The position numbers were made by a program, and so were the translations under genes. 27,528 nt of DNA from JACZQZ01 sp046756945 (lineage in GTDB: Bacteria; Pseudomonadota; Alphaproteobacteria; Rhodospirillales; 2-02-FULL-58-16), in the NCBI GenBank assembly GCA_046756945.1, contig JBHHXI010000024.1:1-27528 (forward strand), read 5' to 3'. The notes under the pieces are model-generated. The model searched no databases and was not told where the DNA came from. It was given only the letters and a program-made list of their open reading frames with translations. Positions 22,165 to 27,528 of the stretch are shown here, one piece after another (position 1 is the first letter of the stretch; each line of letters starts with the position of its first letter).

Positions 22165-23583
22165 ATGACGGCCAAATCCGCCAAGCGCGCGCCGGGGGCC
22201 GGCACGATGCGCGGCGGGCGGTTCGACGCCCAGCCGTCGGACCTCATGGATGCGATCAACGTCTCCATCGACGTGGACAAGCGCCTCCATGTCCAGGACA
22301 TCGCCGCGTCCAGGGCGCACTGCGCCATGCTCGTGCGTCAGGGCATCATATCGCAAGAGGACGGCGATGCCATTGTCGGGGGTTTGGACACCATCGGCAA
22401 GGAAATCGAAGACGGCCGGTTCCCTTTCCACAGGTCCCTCGAAGACATCCACATGAACGTCGAGTCCCGTCTCGCCGAGTTGGCGGGCGACGCCGCCGGG
22501 CGCCTGCACACGGCGCGCTCGCGCAACGACCAGGTGGCCACCGACCTGCGCCTGTGGCTGCGCCAGGCCCTGGACGATATGGACGAGGCGCTGGCGGGCC
22601 TGCAGGCGGTCCTCATCGACAAGGCCGAGACCCACGCCGGGACCGTGATGCCCGGCTTCACCCATCTCCAGGCGGCGCAGCCGGTGACCCTGGGACACCA
22701 CCTGCTGGCCTACGTGGAGATGTTCGGGCGCGACCGCGGCCGCGCCGCCGACTGCCGCCGACGCCTCAACCAATGCCCGCTCGGCGCGGCGGCCCTGGCC
22801 GGCACGTCATTTCCCATCGACCGCTGGATGACGGCGGAAGCGCTCGGCTTCGACGGCCCGTGCGCCAATTCCCTGGACGCCGTCTCGGACCGCGACTTCG
22901 CCATGGAGTTCCTCGGCCTGGCGGCGGTGCTCGCCGTGCACCTGTCGCGGCTGGCCGAGGAGATCGTGCTGTGGTGCAGCGACGCCTTCGGGTTTGCCCG
23001 GCTGTCGGACGCGTTCTCCACCGGCAGCTCGATCATGCCGCAGAAACGCAACCCCGACGCCGCCGAGCTGGTGCGGGCGAAGACGGGCCGTGTCATCGGC
23101 GCGCTCACCACCGTGCTCGTCGCCATGAAGGGACTGCCGCTCGCCTACGCCAAGGACATGCAGGAGGACAAGGAGCCGGTGTTCGACGCCGCCGACACGC
23201 TGGCCTTGTGCATCGCCGTCATCACCGCCATGGTGCAGGACATCGCGTTCGTGGCCGAGCGCATGAAGGCGGCCGCCGGCGCCGGCTACGCCACCGCCAC
23301 CGACCTGGCGGACTGGCTGGTGCGCGTGCTCGCCATGCCGTTCCGCGAGGCGCACCATGTCACCGGGCGGCTGGTCAGGCTGGCCGAGGAGAAGGGCTGT
23401 GGCCTGGAGGACCTGTCGCTGGAGGAAATGGGCGCCGTGGAAGCCGGCATCACGGCGGACGTGTTCGACGTGCTGGGGGTCGAGAACTCGGTGAAAAGCC
23501 GTACCAGCCTGGGCGGCACCGCGCCCGATACGGTGCGCCGCGCCGCCGCCGAGGCGCGCCGGCGGTTCCTCGAGCAAACGTGA
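22165..23583 (+). CDS. argH: Argininosuccinate lyase
   Basis: 472-residue argininosuccinate lyase, cleaving argininosuccinate to arginine and fumarate in the last step of arginine synthesis. The family signature GSSIMPQKRNPD is at about residues 287-298, with the catalytic Ser in the SS pair; other fumarase/aspartase blocks are HTARSRNDQVATDLRLWLR and PGFTHLQAAQPVTLGHH. Length is normal (about 460). ATG 22165 gives MTAKSAKRAPGAGTMRGGRF, whose last part is a typical ArgH start; the upstream open frame overlaps tlpA and is a shadow. It begins a plus-strand unit with lptM, lysA and the DUF4175 gene. Arginine is also the substrate of the cyanophycin synthetase at 5308-7977. Confidence 0.96.
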   Translation: MTAKSAKRAPGAGTMRGGRFDAQPSDLMDAINVSIDVDKRLHVQDIAASRAHCAMLVRQGIISQEDGDAIVGGLDTIGKEIEDGRFPFHRSLEDIHMNVESRLAELAGDAAGRLHTARSRNDQVATDLRLWLRQALDDMDEALAGLQAVLIDKAETHAGTVMPGFTHLQAAQPVTLGHHLLAYVEMFGRDRGRAADCRRRLNQCPLGAAALAGTSFPIDRWMTAEALGFDGPCANSLDAVSDRDFAMEFLGLAAVLAVHLSRLAEEIVLWCSDAFGFARLSDAFSTGSSIMPQKRNPDAAELVRAKTGRVIGALTTVLVAMKGLPLAYAKDMQEDKEPVFDAADTLALCIAVITAMVQDIAFVAERMKAAAGAGYATATDLADWLVRVLAMPFREAHHVTGRLVRLAEEKGCGLEDLSLEEMGAVEAGITADVFDVLGVENSVKSRTSLGGTAPDTVRRAAAEARRRFLEQT

Positions 23584-23597
23584 CCGGGGTTGACACC

Positions 23598-23726
23598 ATG
23601 ATCCGCAGACTTCTTCTCATCGTGCTCGTCCTGGCCATGGCGGCGCCGCTCGGCGCCTGCGGCCGCAAGGGGAACCTGGATACGCCCCCGGACAACCAAT
23701 ACCCGCGGCAATACCCCACCCAGTAA
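23598..23726 (+). CDS. lptM: LptM-like (YifL) small lipoprotein
   Basis: 42-residue lipoprotein: hydrophobic residues 5-18, lipobox LGAC with acylated Cys21, then GRKGNLDTPPDNQYPRQYP, which fits the short CGxKGxLxxPP pattern of LptM, the lipoprotein assisting maturation of the LptD-LptE lipopolysaccharide translocon. It is easily missed because of its size. It begins 14 bp after argH and ends 21 bp before lysA, the same place as in many alpha- and gammaproteobacteria, where it sits next to lysA. Confidence 0.85.
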   Translation: MIRRLLLIVLVLAMAAPLGACGRKGNLDTPPDNQYPRQYPTQ

Positions 23727-23747
23727 AAGCGGCGGGGGGACCGGGCC

Positions 23748-25043
23748 ATGGATCACTTCCAGTACCGGGACGGCCGGCTGTGCGCCGAGGCGGTGCCCCT
23801 GGCGCGCATCGCCGAAGAGGTAGGCACGCCCTTTTACTGCTATGCGACGGCGACCATCGAGCGCCATTACCGCGTGTTCGTGGACGCCTTCGCCGGCCTT
23901 GACGCGACGGTCTGCTACGCGGTGAAGGCCAATTCCAACATCGCCGTCATCGGCACCCTGGCCCGGCTCGGCGCCGGCGCCGACGTGGTCTCGGCCGGGG
24001 AGCTCACGCGCGCCCTGGCGGCGGGCGTCCCCCCCGGCAGGATCGTCTTTTCCGGCATCGGCAAGACCGGCGACGAGATGGCGGCGGCCCTGAAGGCGGG
24101 TGTCCTGCAGATCAACGTGGAATCGGAACCGGAGCTCGAGGTCCTGGGCGCGGTGGCCGGGAGCCTGGGCATCGAGGCCCCCGTCGCCATCCGCATCAAC
24201 CCGGACGTGGACGCGGGTACCCACGAGAAGATCACCACCGGAAAAAGCGAGAACAAATTCGGCGTCGAATGGACGCGGGCCAACGAGGTGTACGCCCGCG
24301 CCGCCGCCATGCCCGCCATTTCCGTGGTCGGCGTCGCCGTGCACATCGGATCCCAATTGACGGACCTGGCGCCTTTCCGGGAAGCCTATGTGCGGATGCG
24401 GGATCTGGTTGCCATGCTGCGCGCCGACGGCCACCCCATCGAACGGCTCGATCTGGGGGGCGGCCTGGGCATCCCCTACGGCGACGAGGTGACGCCGACA
24501 CCCGGGGAATACGCGGCCACGGTCAAATCGGCGATGGCGGGTCTGGACTGCCATATTATCCTGGAGCCGGGCCGCGTGATCGTCGGCAACGCCGGCGTCC
24601 TGGTGACCCGCGTCGTCCACGTCAAGGAAGGGGCGATGCGCACCTTCGTCATCGTCGATGCGGCGATGAATGACCTGCTGCGCCCGGCGCTCTATAATGC
24701 CGCCCACGCCATCGTCCCGGTGACCGAGGCGGCGGCCGGGACGGAGCGCGTGGAGGTCGACGTGGTGGGGCCGATTTGTGAAACCGCCGATACGTTCGGC
24801 AGCGGGCGGCTGTTGCCGGCCATGAAGCCGGGCGACCTTCTCGCCGTGCGCACCGCGGGGGCCTATGGCGCCGTCATGGCGTCGACCTACAACGCCCGGC
24901 CCCTGGTGCCCGAGACCCTGGTCAAGGACGCGACGTACGCCGTGGTGCGCGAACGCATGAGCGTCGACGCCATGGTGGCCCGGGAGTCCTTCCCTCCGTG
25001 GCTGGCGGCCCCCGACAAGGCCGCCCGGGAGGCGGGCGGGTGA
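23748..25043 (+). CDS. lysA: Diaminopimelate decarboxylase
   Basis: 431-residue PLP enzyme that decarboxylates meso-diaminopimelate to L-lysine, the last step of lysine synthesis. The PLP lysine is Lys60 in CYAVKANSN; HIGSQLTDLAPF and LDLGGGLGIPY bind the cofactor phosphate in the alanine-racemase-like barrel; the C-terminal ICETADTFGSGR carries the catalytic Cys344 contributed across the dimer. Length is typical (about 420). ATG at 23748 follows a G-rich ribosome site. The stop overlaps the next start (GTGA), so the DUF4175 protein is translationally coupled. Confidence 0.96.
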   Translation: MDHFQYRDGRLCAEAVPLARIAEEVGTPFYCYATATIERHYRVFVDAFAGLDATVCYAVKANSNIAVIGTLARLGAGADVVSAGELTRALAAGVPPGRIVFSGIGKTGDEMAAALKAGVLQINVESEPELEVLGAVAGSLGIEAPVAIRINPDVDAGTHEKITTGKSENKFGVEWTRANEVYARAAAMPAISVVGVAVHIGSQLTDLAPFREAYVRMRDLVAMLRADGHPIERLDLGGGLGIPYGDEVTPTPGEYAATVKSAMAGLDCHIILEPGRVIVGNAGVLVTRVVHVKEGAMRTFVIVDAAMNDLLRPALYNAAHAIVPVTEAAAGTERVEVDVVGPICETADTFGSGRLLPAMKPGDLLAVRTAGAYGAVMASTYNARPLVPETLVKDATYAVVRERMSVDAMVARESFPPWLAAPDKAAREAGG

Positions 25044-27478
25044 GCGCCCGGCGCACATATCCCGTGCTCCTGGGGCTGGCCCGCGCCGCCCTCTTTTGGG
25101 AGCGCCTGTGGCGGCGCCTGTGGCCGGCGGCGGCCGTCGCCGGGCTGTTTCTTGGCGTGGCGATGCTCGATCTTCTTCCGCTGTTGCCCGGGGCGGCGCA
25201 TGTGCTGGTGCTGGTCGCGTTCGCGGCCGGGATCGCGGCGCTGGCGCGCCGTGGCCTGAGGGGATTCCGGCTGGTCGACGAAGCGGCGGCGCGCCACCGC
25301 CTGGAACGGGACAGCGGGCTCAGGCACCGGCCGCTGACGGCGTTGGACGACCGCCTTGCCGCGGGCGCCGACGACCCGGCGGCGATCTCCCTGTGGCGGA
25401 CGCATCTGCGGCGCATGGCGCAGGCGGCGCGGGGGCTGCGCGTGCGTCCGCCGGCCCCCGGCCTGGCCCGGCTCGACCCCTACGCGTTCAGGGCGGCGGT
25501 GCTTCTGGTCCTCGTCATCGCGCTCGCCGCCGGCCGCGGCGACGCCGCCGACCGCCTGCAGCGGGCGCTCAGTCCGCAGTTCGGCGGCGCCGTGGCCGGG
25601 CCGCTCACCGTGGACGTCTGGATCACGCCGCCGTCGTATACCGGCCGTGCGCCCATATTCCTCAACCGCGACTCCCGATGGGTCGTGGAAGTTCCCAGGG
25701 GCAGCAGCCTGCTGGCCCAGGTCGGGGGATTGGGCGAAGCCCCCCGGCTCAGGGTGGGAGAGCGCGTCACCGAGTTCACCGCCATCGGGCCCGGCAGCAG
25801 CGGCGGGTACCGGGTCGAAGCCGCCATCGACGAAGGCGACCGGCTGGTGGTGGACCACGACGGCCGGGAACTGGCCGCATGGCCCCTTCGCGTGCTCCCC
25901 GACGCCCCGCCCGAGGTGTACTTTCCCAGGCCGCCGGCGCGCACCGGAAATGCCCACTTGCGTCTCGATTACGAGGCCAAAGACGACTATGGACTTACCG
26001 GGGTGACGGCGGCGATCCGGCGCGCCGACGGCCTGTCCGGGCCGGGCGGGGAATCCGAAATCCGCCTGTCGCTGCCGCTGTCCGCCCTCGGCGCGACCTC
26101 GGCCCAGGGGACCGCCGTCCACAACCTCACCGCCCACCCGTGGGCCGGCCTGGTGGTACGGGTGCATCTGACGGCAACGGACGGGCACGGGCAGACGGGC
26201 GAGAGCGGAACCGTCGAACTGGCGCTGCCCGAGAGGATCTTCAACCACCCGGTGGCGCGGGCCATCGTCGAACAGCGCAAGAAGCTCGCCACCCCGTCCG
26301 CCGCGGTGCGGGCCCAGGTGGCGGCGGCCCTGGGATCGATCGCCGGCAATCCCCAGCACTATTTCGACGACACGGTTGTTTACCTGGCGCTGCGCGTCGC
26401 CCGGGCACGCCTTACCTTCGATGATCGCGACGCGGCCATCGTTTCGGTGCAGAAGCTTCTTTGGGACACGGCGCTGCGCATCGAGGACGGCGAACTCTCC
26501 CTCGCCGAGCGCGACTTGAGGGAGGCCCAGGATCGACTGATGGCGGCGCTGCGCCGTGACGCCGATCCCAAGGAAATCGAGCGCCTCATGGACGACCTGC
26601 AACGGGCGCTGGAAAAGTACCTGGCCGCCCTGACCGAAGAGCTGGCGCGCCAGGGGAGGGCGATGGAAGTGCCCCTGGACGCGAATATGCAGCTCATGGG
26701 AAAAGACGAGTTGCAGAAATTGATCGAAGAGGCGCGCGAACTGGCCCGCACCGGCGCCGTCGACGCCGCGCGGCGGGTGCTGGCCGACCTGCAGCGGCTT
26801 TTGGACGGCATCCGCGCCGGCGCCCTCAGCGGCCCGTCCCAGGAGGCGGCGCGCGAGGCGCGCCGGCTGATGGACGGGCTGCGCGACCTGACACGGCGCC
26901 AGCAGGGACTCCTGGACGACACGTTCCGCCGGTTGCGCGACTCCCGCGGCTCGATTCCGATGCCCGGGGCAGGTCAGGGGCAGGGCCCGGAGCGCCGGCC
27001 CGGAGCCGGCGGCGGCGCCGCCGAGCAGGACGGCCTGCGCCGCAGACTGGGCGGCCTGATGTTGCGGCTGGACGAATTCCTGGGCGCCATCCCAAGGCCC
27101 TTTGGAAAGGCCGAGCGCGCCATGCGGGATGCCGTGGACGCGCTTGCCGTGGACCGGCCGGACAAGGCGGTGCCGGCGCAGACGGAGGCCCTGGACCAAC
27201 TGCGCCAGGGCATTGATGGCGTGGCCGAACAGGTGGTCCGGCGCCTGGGCGGTCTCGCCGGCGCGCTCACGAACCGGCCCGGAGCCGGCCGCGATCCCTT
27301 CGGGCGCCGTCCCGGCGGCGCCTACGGCGCGCGCATCGACGGTTCGGTGGAGATTCCCGATCAGATGGAGGTGCGCCGGGCCCGGGAAATCCTCAAGGAG
27401 CTGCGCCGCCGGGCCGGCGAACGCCAGCGCCCGAAGCCCGAGCGGAACTACATCGACAGGCTGTTGCGGCAGTTCTAG
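25040..27478 (+). CDS. DUF4175 / TIGR02302-family membrane protein
   Basis: 812-residue alphaproteobacterial membrane protein of unknown function. GTG at 25040 overlaps the lysA stop in a GTGA, and the context supports it over an in-frame ATG at 24998. The first 70 residues hold two membrane helices (PAAAVAGLFLGVAMLDLLP and VLVLVAFAAGIAAL), with a third near 155-168 (AAVLLVLVIALAAGR). A large, mostly non-cytoplasmic region follows, containing beta-rich segments, then from about residue 400 long charged helices with coiled-coil character (RKKLATPSAAVRAQV, LEKYLAALTEELARQG) and Gly/Arg-rich low complexity at 640-670. It ends RNYIDRLLRQF, the usual family ending. The stop TAG overlaps the edge of a foldback element. 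Confidence 0.88.
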   Translation: MSARRTYPVLLGLARAALFWERLWRRLWPAAAVAGLFLGVAMLDLLPLLPGAAHVLVLVAFAAGIAALARRGLRGFRLVDEAAARHRLERDSGLRHRPLTALDDRLAAGADDPAAISLWRTHLRRMAQAARGLRVRPPAPGLARLDPYAFRAAVLLVLVIALAAGRGDAADRLQRALSPQFGGAVAGPLTVDVWITPPSYTGRAPIFLNRDSRWVVEVPRGSSLLAQVGGLGEAPRLRVGERVTEFTAIGPGSSGGYRVEAAIDEGDRLVVDHDGRELAAWPLRVLPDAPPEVYFPRPPARTGNAHLRLDYEAKDDYGLTGVTAAIRRADGLSGPGGESEIRLSLPLSALGATSAQGTAVHNLTAHPWAGLVVRVHLTATDGHGQTGESGTVELALPERIFNHPVARAIVEQRKKLATPSAAVRAQVAAALGSIAGNPQHYFDDTVVYLALRVARARLTFDDRDAAIVSVQKLLWDTALRIEDGELSLAERDLREAQDRLMAALRRDADPKEIERLMDDLQRALEKYLAALTEELARQGRAMEVPLDANMQLMGKDELQKLIEEARELARTGAVDAARRVLADLQRLLDGIRAGALSGPSQEAAREARRLMDGLRDLTRRQQGLLDDTFRRLRDSRGSIPMPGAGQGQGPERRPGAGGGAAEQDGLRRRLGGLMLRLDEFLGAIPRPFGKAERAMRDAVDALAVDRPDKAVPAQTEALDQLRQGIDGVAEQVVRRLGGLAGALTNRPGAGRDPFGRRPGGAYGARIDGSVEIPDQMEVRRAREILKELRRRAGERQRPKPERNYIDRLLRQF

Positions 27479-27528
27479 CAGGCTGCTGAAAAAGGGCGTT
27501 GCTGGTGCCTTATGCTTCGAGACGGCGC
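27478..27528. mobile_element. Foldback element, second copy (truncated by window end)
   Basis: Bases 27479-27528 are identical at all 50 positions to 16306-16355 of the complete element, in the same orientation. The copy begins with the terminal repeat immediately at the stop of the DUF4175 gene; the last base of TAG is the first base of the element and the TA is its flanking dinucleotide. The remainder lies beyond the window. Confidence 0.85.

Noticed and set aside
23286..27199. Long minus-strand frames opposite lysA and the DUF4175 gene
   Set aside because: Low-complexity Arg/Gly/His/Gln-rich translation without family features, opposite genes with clear motifs.

Overview
The window reads as chromosomal DNA from a GC-rich alphaproteobacterium, plausibly Rhodospirillales-like. 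The evidence is a CcrM-type GANTC adenine methyltransferase directly after rnhB, the block twin-TM protein / corrinoid adenosyltransferase / etfB / etfA / 3-hydroxyacyl-CoA dehydrogenase, and the tlpA / argH / lptM / lysA / DUF4175 neighbourhood. The lineage is inferred from gene content and synteny only. I saw no rRNA, tRNA, CRISPR array or intact transposase gene.

Layout. 1-67: a perfect 18-bp inverted repeat. 80-1948 (minus): an N-carbamoyl-D-amino-acid hydrolase followed by a methylisocitrate-lyase-family enzyme. 2121-5282 (plus): a Kef-type antiporter, ribonuclease HII and CcrM; the DNA in front of ccrM is packed with GANTC sites. 5308-7977 (minus): cyanophycin synthetase. 8291-10351 (plus): two secreted amidohydrolase-fold proteins with degraded metal sites. 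10362-14028 (minus): twin-TM protein, adenosyltransferase, EtfB, EtfA and 3-hydroxybutyryl-CoA dehydrogenase. 14390-15370 (minus): a receiver-PAS-LuxR regulator whose phospho-acceptor Asp is replaced by Thr. 15371-16546: mostly non-coding, with a perfect TTAA-N7-TTAA (CtrA-type) box, a 47-residue membrane peptide, and a miniature foldback element. 16547-19259 (minus): a GIY-YIG-like small protein and an aminopeptidase P with an extra N-terminal region. 19523-19948 (plus): a DUF1127 protein. 20083-22128 (minus): a TlpA-like thioredoxin, an ADP-ribosylglycohydrolase and a small lipoprotein. 22165-27478 (plus): argH, lptM, lysA and a DUF4175 (TIGR02302-like) membrane protein, ending exactly where a second copy of the foldback element begins.

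Functionally most of the window is housekeeping: arginine and lysine synthesis, electron transfer from acyl-CoA oxidation, cobalamin activation, DNA methylation linked to the cell cycle, and nitrogen storage as cyanophycin. The less explained parts are the paired periplasmic amidohydrolase-like proteins, the pseudo-receiver regulator, the candidate CtrA-controlled small membrane protein, the ADP-ribosylglycohydrolase operon, and the repeat families. I see no clear multi-gene system that is demonstrably new; the best leads are listed as findings.
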